DNA from: Klebsiella pneumoniae
GTDB lineage: Bacteria > Pseudomonadota > Gammaproteobacteria > Pseudomonadales > UBA5518
Length of the DNA stretch: 64,000 nucleotides
Assembly (NCBI GenBank): GCA_945862145.1
Contig: CAMAXE010000015.1
Span: 1 to 64,000 of the forward strand
Direction: 5' to 3'
Position numbers and translations under genes: made by a program. Positions 11,745-21,200 of the stretch are shown in pieces. Position 1 is the stretch's first letter. Each line of letters begins with the position of its first letter. Below the pieces are notes generated by a model, which was given only the letters and a program-made list of their open reading frames with translations, was not told the DNA's origin and did not search any database.

Positions 11745-13373
11745 TCAGTCGCCGGCCTTCCAGCCGGAGGTGATGGGATAGCGCCGGTCCCTCCCGAAGG
11801 CGCGCTCCGTGACGCGCACGCCCACAGGTGCCTGCCGGCGTTTGTACTCGTTCAGATCCACCAGCCGGATGACGCGCGCCACGGTTTCCACATCGAAGCC
11901 GTCGGCCACGATGGCGTTGGCACTCATGTCGCGCTCCACATAGCGCTCGAGTATCTGATCGAGGATCGAATAAGGCGGCAGGTTGTCTTCGTCTTTCTGG
12001 TCGGGGGCCAGTTCCGCGGACGGCGGACGGCTGATAACCCGCTCGGGGATCACCGCAGCCAGCGTGTTGCGGTAGCGTGCCAGCTCGAACACCAACGTCT
12101 TGGGCACATCCTTCAGCACATCGAAGCCGCCGGCCATATCACCGTAGAGCGTGGAATACCCCACGGCCATTTCGCTCTTGTTGCCGGTGGTGAGCACCAG
12201 CAGCCCCTTCTTGTTCGATAGCGCCATCAGCAGCACACCGCGACAGCGCGCCTGCAGGTTCTGCTCGGTCGTATCTGCTGCCAGCCCGGCAAACTGAGCG
12301 CCAAGGGCCGCCGTGAACGCCTCGTACATCGGCTCGATCGAGATCACATCAAAACGCACACCGAGCGCCGTTGCCTCGGACTCGGCATCCTCGATGCTCA
12401 TGGCAGCGGTGTAGCGGAAGGGCATCATCACCGCCTCTACCTGCGCCGGACCCAGCGCATCGACGGCCACTGCGAGCGTGAGGGCGGAATCGATGCCGCC
12501 CGAGAGCCCCAGCACCACGCCCTTGAAGCCGTTCTTCCGGACGTAATCGCGCACACCTGTTACCAACGCTCCGTAGACCAGGGCGTGGTGATCAGGCTCC
12601 GGCTCGACGTGCCCGTCGAGTGCGAGCTGGCCATCGCTTCGTCGCGACACCCGAACCGGGTAGAGCCCCTCCTCGAAGTGGGGTGCGCGGGCAGCCAGCC
12701 GCCCGTCGGCGTCAACGGCGATGGAACCGCCATCGAACACCAGTTCATCCTGGCCCCCGACGAGGTTGGCATAGATCACCGCAACCCCGCCCGCCTGCGC
12801 CTGGGCGCTGACGACCGCAAGGCGATGCCGGTGTTTACCCGCGTGATAAGGCGAGGCGTTGATGTTCAGCAGCAACTCGGCGCCTGCGGCCACCGCAAGC
12901 TCCACCGGACGGGCGTGCCAGATGTCCTCGCAGATCGTGATGCCCACGCGCAGGTCACCGATCGTGACCACACAGGGCGTATCGCCAGCCGTGAAATAGC
13001 GTTTCTCATCGAAAACCTGATAGTTGGGCAGTTCCATCTTGGCGTACTCGGCCACCAACCGCCCCTCGTGGAAGAGGCCCGCCACATTCTCCAGACCGCG
13101 AGCGCCAGGACGCGGATAGCCCAACAGAACCCAGGCCGGGGGCAGTTCTGCCTGCAGCACGGCCAAAGCACGCTCGATACGGGGCCCGATACTGGCACGC
13201 AGTAGAAGGTCCTCGGGCGGGTAGCCCGTCAGCATCAACTCGGGGAAAACCACCACATCAGCGCCAAGAGTCTCCACCGCACGCCAAGTCGTGCGGATCA
13301 CCATCGCCGTATTGCCGTCGATATCGCCGACCAGCGGATTTACCTGGGCCATCACCACGCAGAGTTGCGACAT
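11745..13373 (-). CDS. nadE: Glutamine-dependent NAD+ synthetase
   Basis: Final step of NAD synthesis: amidation of deamido-NAD with ammonia from glutamine. A nitrilase-type glutaminase domain fills about the first 260 residues (catalytic Glu in VFPELMLTGYPPEDLL, Cys in TICEDIWH), followed by the synthetase domain with the PP-loop LGLSGGIDSALTLA and GDMAGGFDVLKDVPK. I chose ATG 13373 (542 residues), which begins MSQLCVVMAQVNPLVGDI in line with the family; an in-frame frame extends to 13451. Confidence 0.96.
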   Translation of the reverse strand: MSQLCVVMAQVNPLVGDIDGNTAMVIRTTWRAVETLGADVVVFPELMLTGYPPEDLLLRASIGPRIERALAVLQAELPPAWVLLGYPRPGARGLENVAGLFHEGRLVAEYAKMELPNYQVFDEKRYFTAGDTPCVVTIGDLRVGITICEDIWHARPVELAVAAGAELLLNINASPYHAGKHRHRLAVVSAQAQAGGVAVIYANLVGGQDELVFDGGSIAVDADGRLAARAPHFEEGLYPVRVSRRSDGQLALDGHVEPEPDHHALVYGALVTGVRDYVRKNGFKGVVLGLSGGIDSALTLAVAVDALGPAQVEAVMMPFRYTAAMSIEDAESEATALGVRFDVISIEPMYEAFTAALGAQFAGLAADTTEQNLQARCRGVLLMALSNKKGLLVLTTGNKSEMAVGYSTLYGDMAGGFDVLKDVPKTLVFELARYRNTLAAVIPERVISRPPSAELAPDQKDEDNLPPYSILDQILERYVERDMSANAIVADGFDVETVARVIRLVDLNEYKRRQAPVGVRVTERAFGRDRRYPITSGWKAGD

Positions 13374-13514
13374 CGTGAGCTGATCCTCGAGCCGGGGTAC
13401 GTCGGCATTGTCCCGTATACGCACCATCGCAGGCAAAAGAGCGGCAGGCACCGAGGTTCACTTCGCGGCCCCGCAGGACTAGGCTAGGCGCATCACCCGG
13501 CACAATGAGCCCCA

Positions 13515-13751
13515 ATGCCCCTGTTCAGACTGATTCTCCTGCTGCTCATAGGCTTTATCGCATGGAAGGCCTACCGGCTGTTCCTCAGCCGGCGCTCGCG
13601 GCAACCGCCCACGCCACCGCTGCAGGACATGGTGCGCTGCGCGGTCTGCGATATCCATGTCCCGGCGGCCTCTGCCGTGCGATGTGAGGGCAAGAGCTTC
13701 TGCGGTGACACTCACCGCCGGGAGTTCCTTGCACGCAGCGGATCGGAATAG
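13515..13751 (+). CDS. PP0621-family small membrane protein
   Basis: A 78-residue protein with one N-terminal transmembrane helix (residues about 4-20), a basic linker, and a C-terminal Cys/His cluster: MVRCAVCDIHVP ... VRCEGKSFCGDTHRREF. Two CxxC-like pairs suggest a small zinc ribbon on the cytoplasmic side. The same small gene sits directly before pilS in pseudomonads, where it is called PP0621 family; its function is not established. The gap to pilS is only six bases, so they are probably co-transcribed. Confidence 0.8.
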   Translation: MPLFRLILLLLIGFIAWKAYRLFLSRRSRQPPTPPLQDMVRCAVCDIHVPAASAVRCEGKSFCGDTHRREFLARSGSE

Positions 13752-13757
13752 ACCTCC

Positions 13758-15380
13758 ATGGCGCCGTCTGCCGCGCGCGAACCCGACAACAGCTACGGCC
13801 TGCTCCGCGTCTACAGCTACTACCGCGCCACGCTCGCTCTGGCGCTGCTCCTGATGTACCTGCTGCTGCGCCGCAGCCAGTCCGCGGATCTGCTGCAGCC
13901 CATGCTGTACCTGGGCACGGCTCTGTCCTATGCGCTGATCACGATCGGCAGCCTGTTCCACGTATTGGCGTCACCACGGACGCCAAAACCGCGCGAACTC
14001 TTTGCCATGCTGGTGATCGACATCAGCGCGCAGGTGCTGATCACGCATGCGAGCGGCGGCATCAGCAGCGGCTTCGCGGTGCTGCTGATGGTCACCGTGG
14101 GAGCCGCCGCGATATTCGTGCCCGGCCAGATCGCCACCCTGGTTGCCGCGGTAGCAAGCCTAGCCGTACTCGGTGAGTCCTTGTACCTGGTGATCCGCCA
14201 TGACGCCGCCATGGGTGAGGTGTTTTCCGCGGGCGTGCTGGGGGTGTTGCTATTCGCCAGTTCGCTGCTGGTGCAGCGCCTGGCGACACGGCTCGAACGC
14301 AGCCAGTCGCTGGCCGCCGCAGCGGCGCGGGAAGTGATCGAGCTCCAGCAGTTCAACCAGTTGATCGTGCAGCGGATGCAGACGGGGATACTGCTGGTGG
14401 ATGCCGGCAACCGCGTGCGCGTCAGCAACCATGCTGCAGCGCGCCTGCTGGGCACCAGCGAGCGCGAACTGGCCCGCGAAGGCTCCACCCTGCCAACGGC
14501 GATCATCAGGGCACTGGAAACCTGGCGGCGCAATCCCTCGCGCCTTCTGGCGCCTTTCAAGCTGCGCGAGGATGGCCCGCAGGTGCAATTCTCCTTCGCC
14601 CGCATGGAGTCGGCGTCTGGCGACGCAACTCTCGTATTCGCCGAGGATTTCTCGCGGATCGCCCAGCAGGCACAGCAACTGAAGCTAGCCTCGCTCGGGC
14701 GGCTGACGGCCAGCATTGCCCACGAGATACGCAATCCTCTCGGCTCGATCAGCCATGCCGCGCAACTGCTGCGTGAGTCAACGGAACTTCCCGCCGACGA
14801 CCACCGGCTGGTGGAAATCGTGATCGGTAACGCGCGGCGCACCAACGACGTGATCGAGAGCGTGCTGACGCTGTCGCGCGGACAACAGCCACGCCCAGAG
14901 CGCCTGATCCTTGCCGACTGGCTGGCGGGCTTCGCCGCCGAGCTGCGCCAACGCGCCCCTGAGGCAGGCATCGACCTTCGCATTGCTGAGCGCGCAGTAC
15001 AGTCGGAGGTCAGCGTGGATCCGGTTCACCTGCGGCAGGTGCTGCAGAACCTGGCCGAGAACGGTCTGCGCTACAGCCTGCGCGCCACCGGCGAACCCTC
15101 GCTGGTGTTGCAGCTGGACGTGGATCAGCAGACCGGGCTGCCAATCCTCGACCTGATCGATCAGGGGCACGGGATACCGGAGGCGGATGCCGAACGCGTT
15201 TTCGAGCCGTTTTTCACCACCGAAGCAACCGGCACCGGCCTCGGCCTGTACCTCTCGCGGGAACTCTGCGAAGCTGGCCAGATACGGCTCGAGTACCTCC
15301 ACGCGGCTGACGCAGGGGCATGTTTCCGGCTGAGCTTCCCGCATCCCGCGCGCCGGACAAGTCACGCCACGCCGGCGTGA
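13758..15380 (+). CDS. pilS: Sensor histidine kinase PilS
   Basis: Inner-membrane kinase that senses major pilin in the membrane and phosphorylates PilR. Six hydrophobic segments occupy about residues 20-190, followed by a PAS-like region, a HisKA domain with phospho-acceptor His in ASIAHEIRNPLGSISHAAQ (near 323), and a HATPase_c domain with NLAENGLRYS (N box) and EATGTGLGLYLSREL (G boxes). The 540 residues are close to the Pseudomonas PilS length. It is followed 37 bases later by pilR. Confidence 0.95.
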   Translation: MAPSAAREPDNSYGLLRVYSYYRATLALALLLMYLLLRRSQSADLLQPMLYLGTALSYALITIGSLFHVLASPRTPKPRELFAMLVIDISAQVLITHASGGISSGFAVLLMVTVGAAAIFVPGQIATLVAAVASLAVLGESLYLVIRHDAAMGEVFSAGVLGVLLFASSLLVQRLATRLERSQSLAAAAAREVIELQQFNQLIVQRMQTGILLVDAGNRVRVSNHAAARLLGTSERELAREGSTLPTAIIRALETWRRNPSRLLAPFKLREDGPQVQFSFARMESASGDATLVFAEDFSRIAQQAQQLKLASLGRLTASIAHEIRNPLGSISHAAQLLRESTELPADDHRLVEIVIGNARRTNDVIESVLTLSRGQQPRPERLILADWLAGFAAELRQRAPEAGIDLRIAERAVQSEVSVDPVHLRQVLQNLAENGLRYSLRATGEPSLVLQLDVDQQTGLPILDLIDQGHGIPEADAERVFEPFFTTEATGTGLGLYLSRELCEAGQIRLEYLHAADAGACFRLSFPHPARRTSHATPA

Positions 15381-15417
15381 ACGCCGCAGAGCAGAGCAAG
15401 GAGTCCTGATAACCCCG

Positions 15418-16776
15418 ATGAGCAGTCCCTCGGTACTCATCGTCGACGACGAGCCCGATATCCGCGAACTCCTCGCGATGACCATCCGCCGCATGGGCTT
15501 CGAGGCATTGTGCGCAGAGGACCTTGCCGGCGCGCGGCGTCAGCTAGACAAACGCAGCGTCGATTTCTGTCTTACCGACATGAAATTGCCCGATGGCACG
15601 GGACTCGAGCTGATCGCCTGGCTGCAGTCTCGCGTCGATCCTCCGCCGGTGGCCGTGATCACCGCCTTTGGCAGCGTCGATCTTGCGATCGAATCAATGA
15701 AGGCAGGTGCCTTCGACTTCCTCACCAAGCCCATCGATCTCGAGCGGCTGCGCACACTGGTGAAAAACGCCCTGCGCATCGGGGACCCCGCGGCAAAGCC
15801 GCAGGATACGCCGCAGACCCGGCTGCTCGGAAACGCAGCTCCTGTACAACACCTGCGCGAGCAGATCCTGAAGCTCTCCAGAAGTCAGGCGCCGGTGTAT
15901 GTGAGTGGCGAATCAGGCAGCGGCAAGGAGCTGGTAGCACGCCTCATCCACGAGAGCGGCCCACGCGGCGCGGCGCCCTTCGTGCCGGTGAACTGCGGCG
16001 CCATTCCGGCAGAACTGATGGAGAGCGAGTTCTTCGGCCACCGCAAGGGCAGCTTCACCGGCGCGGTGAGCGACAAGCAGGGTCTCTTCCAGGCCGCCAA
16101 TAGCGGCACGCTGTTCCTCGACGAGGTCGCTGACCTGCCGCTGGCCATGCAGGTGAAACTGCTGCGCGCATTGCAGGAAAAAGCCGTGCGCCCCGTGGGT
16201 GCGGAGCAGGAAGTGCGGGTCGATGTGCGGGTGCTGAGCGCCACGCACAGAAACCTCGCGGTGGAAGTCGAACAGGGCCGGTTCCGCAGCGACCTCTTCT
16301 ACCGGATCAACGTGATCGAGCTGCAGGTGCCGAGTTTGCGGGATCGGGCGGGAGACATCCCGCTGCTCGCGAAGGCGTGTGTACAGCGGCTGGCGCTCGA
16401 ATACAGCCTGCCTCCACCGCGACTGCACGACGATGCCTTGGCCGCGTTGGCGGACTACCCGTTCCCGGGCAACGTGCGCGAACTCGAAAACGTGCTGGAG
16501 CGCGCGTTCACGCTCTGCGAAGGCAATGTGATCCGGACCGACGACCTCCGGCTGCCCCGGATCGAATCAACGCCCGAGGATCCCACCGCAGGCCTGGAGC
16601 AGGACTTCGACCCCGCGGGTACCGTTTCGCTCGAGCGCTTCCTCGAAGACATCGAGCGCAAGGCGCTGATCCGCACGCTGGATCTGGAGCGCTGGAACCG
16701 CACCGCAGCGGCGCGGCGGCTGGGCATGAGCTTCAGGCAGATGCGCTACCGGCTGAAAAAACTCGGCATCGACTGA
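15418..16776 (+). CDS. pilR: Type IV pilus response regulator PilR (sigma54 activator)
   Basis: An NtrC-family activator of sigma54-dependent pilin transcription. The receiver domain (1-120) has the acidic pocket DDE at 10-12 and phospho-acceptor Asp54 (LTDMKLPDG). The central AAA+ domain has Walker A GESGSGKE, the sigma54 contact loop as GSFTGA, and Walker B TLFLDEVADLP. A C-terminal Fis-type helix-turn-helix (WNRTAAARRLGMSFRQMRYR) binds DNA. No sigma54 promoter for a neighbour was found, and the likely main target, the major pilin gene, lies outside the window. Confidence 0.95.
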   Translation: MSSPSVLIVDDEPDIRELLAMTIRRMGFEALCAEDLAGARRQLDKRSVDFCLTDMKLPDGTGLELIAWLQSRVDPPPVAVITAFGSVDLAIESMKAGAFDFLTKPIDLERLRTLVKNALRIGDPAAKPQDTPQTRLLGNAAPVQHLREQILKLSRSQAPVYVSGESGSGKELVARLIHESGPRGAAPFVPVNCGAIPAELMESEFFGHRKGSFTGAVSDKQGLFQAANSGTLFLDEVADLPLAMQVKLLRALQEKAVRPVGAEQEVRVDVRVLSATHRNLAVEVEQGRFRSDLFYRINVIELQVPSLRDRAGDIPLLAKACVQRLALEYSLPPPRLHDDALAALADYPFPGNVRELENVLERAFTLCEGNVIRTDDLRLPRIESTPEDPTAGLEQDFDPAGTVSLERFLEDIERKALIRTLDLERWNRTAAARRLGMSFRQMRYRLKKLGID

Positions 16777-16864
16777 CGCACATCGTGCGCCATATCCGAT
16801 ATGTACTACAGACGCCGATAAGAGCGATCGGTAGCTTTGACCCTGCACACACGGACGCGTGCTT

Positions 16865-17061
16865 TGCCAGGGAAGGCAGGCCCCAAGGACGGGGCGACGG
16901 GAAGGGAGTTCCCCGACCGCCGGGACACACCGCCAAGCCTCGTTGTACCAAGGAAGGGAAGACGAGGCATGGCGGCTGTTTTCGGGACTTGCTGCGAAGT
17001 GTGATAAGCGGCGTGCAGGGACGTGCGCAGCAGTGGCAACACGGGGCTCCAGGGAGGGAGC
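16865..17061 (+). ncRNA. Array of GGA-loop hairpins: candidate CsrA/RsmA-binding leader or RsmZ/CsrB-like RNA
   Basis: The pilR-fimT gap holds consecutive hairpins with CsrA-type GGA in the loop: TGCC[AGGGAA]GGCA (16865-16878), GCCCC[AAGGAC]GGGGC (16880-16895), GGGAA[GGGAG]TTCCC (16899-16913), a 14-bp stem with 18-nt loop containing AAGGAAGGGA (16930-16975), a GCTGCG/CGCAGC stem enclosing CAGGGA (16991-17031), and GCTCC[AGGGAG]GGAGC (17046-17061). Three loops are hexaloops fitting ANGGA. The last hairpin contains the fimT ribosome-binding site. Either a CsrA-controlled mRNA leader or a small sponge RNA ending near 16982 plus a separate fimT leader would fit. No strong promoter was found upstream, and the class is inferred from structure only. 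Confidence 0.5.
16930..16982 (+). terminator. Long hairpin followed by a short T-run
   Basis: CCGCCAAGCCTCGT (16930-16943) pairs with ACGAGGCATGGCGG (16962-16975) over 14 positions with one A-A mismatch. CTGTTTT follows. It could end pilR transcription or a small RNA beginning near 16860. The large 18-nt loop with two GGA motifs is unusual for a plain terminator. Confidence 0.45.
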
Positions 17062-17064
17062 GCT

Positions 17065-17622
17065 ATGCGCAGGATGCGCGGATTCACGCTTGTCGAATGT
17101 CTTACCGTGATGCTGATCATCGGCATCCTGTTCGGTTTGGGCTTGCCGGCCATGCAGGACTTCTCCGCCCGCACCCGTGCCGACAGCGCGATGTTCCAAG
17201 TGCGCGCGCTCCTCGGGCTGGCACGCCAGAGTGCGATCACGATGAACCGTGACATCACCGTCTGCGGAACTCAGGACGGCAAGCGCTGCAGCACCGAGTG
17301 GACCTCGCAGCCCGCCCTGCTGTTCGCCGACCAGAACCTGAACCGGCAACTCGATGCGAGCGACCGTCTGATCCTGCTCTCGGATCCGGCGCGCATGGCG
17401 CGCATCCGCTGGAGGGCATCAGGTGGGAGACCTTATCTGCGTTATCGCCCCGACGGTGGGGTGCGGGAGTTCGGGCACTTCCTGTATTGCCCTGAGGACG
17501 GCAACCTGCGCTTTGTGCGACAACTGGTGGTAAGTGCCACCGGCAGACCGCGGCACGCGCTGGATACGAATGGAGATGGCGTGGTGGATAACGGCTCGAT
17601 GGCCCCGGATTGCCTGCGCTGA
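17065..17622 (+). CDS. fimT: Type IV pilus minor pilin / GspH family (FimT-like)
   Basis: A 185-residue minor pilin. The prepilin peptidase site is MRRMRG|FTLVECLTVMLIIGILFGLGLPAM, with Glu at position +5 and a following hydrophobic helix; GspH domain features follow. I chose ATG 17065 because GGGAGGGAG sits just upstream; that site is buried in a GGA hairpin. Near the C-terminus, DTNGDGVVD matches the calcium-binding EF-hand/dockerin pattern DxNxDGxxD. The order pilS-pilR-fimT resembles Pseudomonas. It is convergent with the other minor pilin genes, 16 bases away. Confidence 0.88.
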   Translation: MRRMRGFTLVECLTVMLIIGILFGLGLPAMQDFSARTRADSAMFQVRALLGLARQSAITMNRDITVCGTQDGKRCSTEWTSQPALLFADQNLNRQLDASDRLILLSDPARMARIRWRASGGRPYLRYRPDGGVREFGHFLYCPEDGNLRFVRQLVVSATGRPRHALDTNGDGVVDNGSMAPDCLR

Positions 17623-17638
17623 GGAAAGGCGCCCTGAC

Positions 17639-18244
17639 TCAGGAACAGGTACCGGTCTGGGTGCGCTTTACCGAGGGTTTGCCGGTCGGAGAAATACTCA
17701 CGACACGCTCCTGTTTGCCGACCCTGGGGGTGGCTCGACAGACCAGAAATGCTTCGTCGCTGCCGCCCGCTCGAATTCCCGAGGGCGGCATATCGATAGT
17801 GGTGCTCAGGCTCGAGGACAGCGCGCCGCTGACAACCGCTTTGTGCAGTACGCTCACGTTGCCGCCCAAGGCAGCCTGCTTCTGGAGCACCACATCGTCG
17901 CTGGTACCAGCCGCATAGGGAGCAATGACAATCCAGCCACCCTGCCAGGAAGAAGACGCCGCACAGGTGGCGCCATCAGTGGACGCGCAGACCTTGACGG
18001 TAGTGTTGCGCTTGATGGCCTCACTGCGTGCCAGATAAAGGCTCACCACCAGGTTGTTGGCGGCAGATCCCAAGCGGCTGCCCAGCGTGGCGTCGAGGAA
18101 TGTAGGCACGCCCACGCCGACCAGGATTGCCAGGATCAGCAGCGTGATCAGCATCTCCACGAGGGTGAATCCCGCATGTCTCAGGCGGGCATAGGTCCTG
18201 CCATCCATCGGTCGTTGCCCGCTCACCGCCCTGCGCCCACTCAT
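17639..18244 (-). CDS. fimU: Minor pilin, GspH/FimT family (FimU-like)
   Basis: A 201-residue prepilin with cleavage site LRHAG|FTLVEMLITLLILAILVGVGVPTF; Glu at +5 and a GspH domain with two conserved cysteine pairs (VCAS..ATC, LVCR..GTC). It starts at 18244 by an ATGA overlap with the end of pilY1, implying translational coupling, which leaves a fairly long leader of 25 residues. In Pseudomonas fimU is first in the minor pilin operon; here it is last. It likely sits in the priming complex at the pilus tip with PilV, PilW, PilX, PilE and PilY1. Confidence 0.85.
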   Translation of the reverse strand: MSGRRAVSGQRPMDGRTYARLRHAGFTLVEMLITLLILAILVGVGVPTFLDATLGSRLGSAANNLVVSLYLARSEAIKRNTTVKVCASTDGATCAASSSWQGGWIVIAPYAAGTSDDVVLQKQAALGGNVSVLHKAVVSGALSSSLSTTIDMPPSGIRAGGSDEAFLVCRATPRVGKQERVVSISPTGKPSVKRTQTGTCS

Positions 18245-21200
18245 TGCTTGACGTGCCAGTAGACCCGCCCCTTGGGCGAGGTGTAGCTGGAGGAGGGAGT
18301 GGGGCTGCCTCCCTCCAGCGGCGAGATGCCGCTCCCGCCGATCAGGAAAGGAACGATCGTGCCGTCATCGAGAATGACCTTGCCTGCCACCGGGGACGGC
18401 GGCAGGCCGTCACCCGTGATGCGTTGGTAGCGCGTCAGCCCCACCGAAGGCGCACCGTTGGTGTAATTGAGGTTGTAGACGTTTGCCTCACCGAGGTTGC
18501 CGCTGCAGGCGTTGGCGTCATAGATCGCCGGCTTGAAGGTACTGAAAGTCACGGTGTCGGACACCGTGATGGCTGAGGTCACCACGTTCTCAGTGCTGGC
18601 GAGCGGCAGATACCAGCCTTTCTTGCTGGCAAGATCGCTAGCGGTGGGATTGCCGGAAGAGGGAATGGCTGTGAGCGAATTCCGACACAGCAAGGCGCCA
18701 CTGCAGGTGGCGTTTTCAGCACTGAGCCAGGCGTTATTGGTCGGCTGGTCGTCGACCCGGAAAAAATGGTTCTGTACGGCGTTGGAGGCGCCGTAGGTTC
18801 CGGCGCCCAGTGGCTTTTCGCGATCTCCGGTGCCTACAAGCACCGCATAGCCGCCACCCGTGATCGGCACCACGTCGGGGCCGAAGAGGAATTTGCGGTT
18901 ACGGGTACACGTCGTGGTGCCGTCATCGCAGCCCAAGGCCGCGATACGGGTGATGTTCCAGCTTGAAGGCGCCGTGGTGCCGATAGCGGCCCCGGCCGAA
19001 GCACCCGAAATCCGGTAGAGGTTGCCACCGGTGTCGGCCGCATAGGCGTAGGAAATCAACCCGTCCGCATCCGGCACCACCGTGACAGCGCCGGCTACGC
19101 CACGCGTGGTGTTGAAGGTCTTCAGCAAGACACCCGTGTTGGAGTCGATGACATAAATGCGGTTGCCCTTGGTGCTGGAGCAACTGTGGTTGGCGCCGCT
19201 CGCACCATTGTCGGTGTCCTCGCAGCGATCGTAACCGCCGCCCATGATGAGTACCGGCACCCGCGTGCCCCCCGAGGTGTAACCAGCAGCCTGCGCAGCC
19301 ACTGCCGGCGACCAGGTCTGTCCGATTCCGCGCCAGTCACCGTTGGTGACGTCGTTGGTGCAATTGGTGTCGTCCAGCAGGTTGGGACAGCCGCGCTTCC
19401 ATTTGAGCGAGGGTGCCGTGGAACTGGTGACATCGAAGGCATAGAGGGCGCGCCCGCCGCGACGCATGCCGGCGTAGAGGAATGTCGTCGGGGTGGTCGA
19501 ACTGTAGATCACGCCACCTACCTCGCCCCTGTATGCCGTGATGGGTCCGTCGACTGCGTAGGGCTTGGGCAGGCCGAGCTCCACCTTCCAGGAGGCAAAG
19601 GTGCCGGAGCCCGATACCGTGGTGATATTCGCCACCAAGGCCCCGGTGCTGCTGTTGTAGGAGGTGATGGTGCCGTCCATGTAATTGGAGGCGTCAGAGG
19701 AAATCCTGAGCGCCTTGCCCGCGGAGTAACTGAGTCCGGTGCCCACGGTGAGTGACTTGGAGCCCGAGCCGATAGCCAGGGATGTGGTGCTGGTGGATGT
19801 GTTGACCGGGTAACTCACGATCACCGTGTTGTCGTACTGACGCTTCACCGTGCTCCAGAATTCAGGCGCCAGGAAGGACCAGATTTCCTGACCCGCAGCG
19901 TAGGAGCTGATACTGGCCGTCCGGTTGCCGTTGATTGCGCGCAGCATGCCGTCGTTGGCCGAGTAATAGACCACTACTTGCGGCAAGGCGTCGGTGCCGT
20001 AGTTGATGGCAACCGGGCGTGAATGCACGACGTCGCCATGCACGGAAGCACGCATTTCGGTGCTGGTGATGCCGTTGATGCGCTCGTCCACGCCCGTCTT
20101 GGCGTCAAGCCCGCGCTGCCAGTTGATGATCTCGTCGCGTGCGGTGGTCGTCGAAGCTCCCAGCGAGGCCGCCGGAATGGCCGTCGTGCTGGCACTGGTT
20201 GCGAAATCGAAGAGCGAGGTACAAGAAGCAAAAGTGGCCGAGCAGGTCTTTACGGTCCGCGTGGTGGAGCCGCGCAGCACGTAGCCCTGACCGCCTTTCT
20301 CGACCAAAGGACCATCGGGATAATTCGAGGCATCCGCGCCGGTTACCGTGTTGCAGTCACCCTGGGGTTGCGTAGCCCAGTAGGTATCGACGGAACTTGG
20401 CGTCCAGAAACTCCGCGCGCACTCGGTGATGAAGCCGGTGTTGGCGTTAATGGCGGAGCTCCCAGCGGCATCAAGCAGTTTGAGGCTGCCGCTAACGAGG
20501 CCCAGCTTGTACTGCTTCAGGTTGCCGGGCCAGCGCGGCAGGGCGTCGGCATCGGGGCGGAACATCCCGATGAACACCTGGTTCAGGAAGGTGCTCTGGG
20601 CATTGGAGGCCGCCGGCAAGCTCACCGACGCAAATACGCTGTTAACAGCGAGAATCTCGGAGAGCACCGTGTTCAGTGCATCAACGATATTTTGTGAAAC
20701 GCCCGAACTCACGTCGAAATATTTGCCGCTGCTGACGCTGGCCATGCTCTTCAGCAGTGCCGTCCAGCCCGGGCCCTGCCCGTTGGTGGCCTTGTCGATA
20801 TCGAGAGTGTAGATCGTGATTTGCTTCGAGCTGTCGCGCATAAAACGGGCCCATTCATCGGCCACGTTGGTCTGCGAACCGCTGGGTGAAATGGGGATGG
20901 CGGTGGCACTGCCCCCCAGTGCCGTCAACAGAGTTGTGGCAGTGCTGGTATCGGAGCTGTTGTCCTGCGCCGCACCATTGCTGACATAAATGATGTAGTT
21001 CTTGGCGCAATTGGCAAGATTCGGGCCGCTGTAAGTGGTTGCAAGGGGGCCGGACAAGGCATTACCCGTGAGCGCGTAGACGGCCTTGGATTGCGTGCTT
21101 CCCGTGACGTTTAAGGTGTAGTCAGCTTTGGTCTTGTTGTTGCCGGAGCGCGGGGTGCTACCGGCAAAATAGTAGTAGGCCTCGGCCATGGTGAGACCGG

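Noticed and set aside
16777..16864. GacA-type upstream site for a RsmZ-like RNA
   Set aside because: The palindrome CATATCCGATATG is present, but it does not match TGTAAG-N6-CTTACA.
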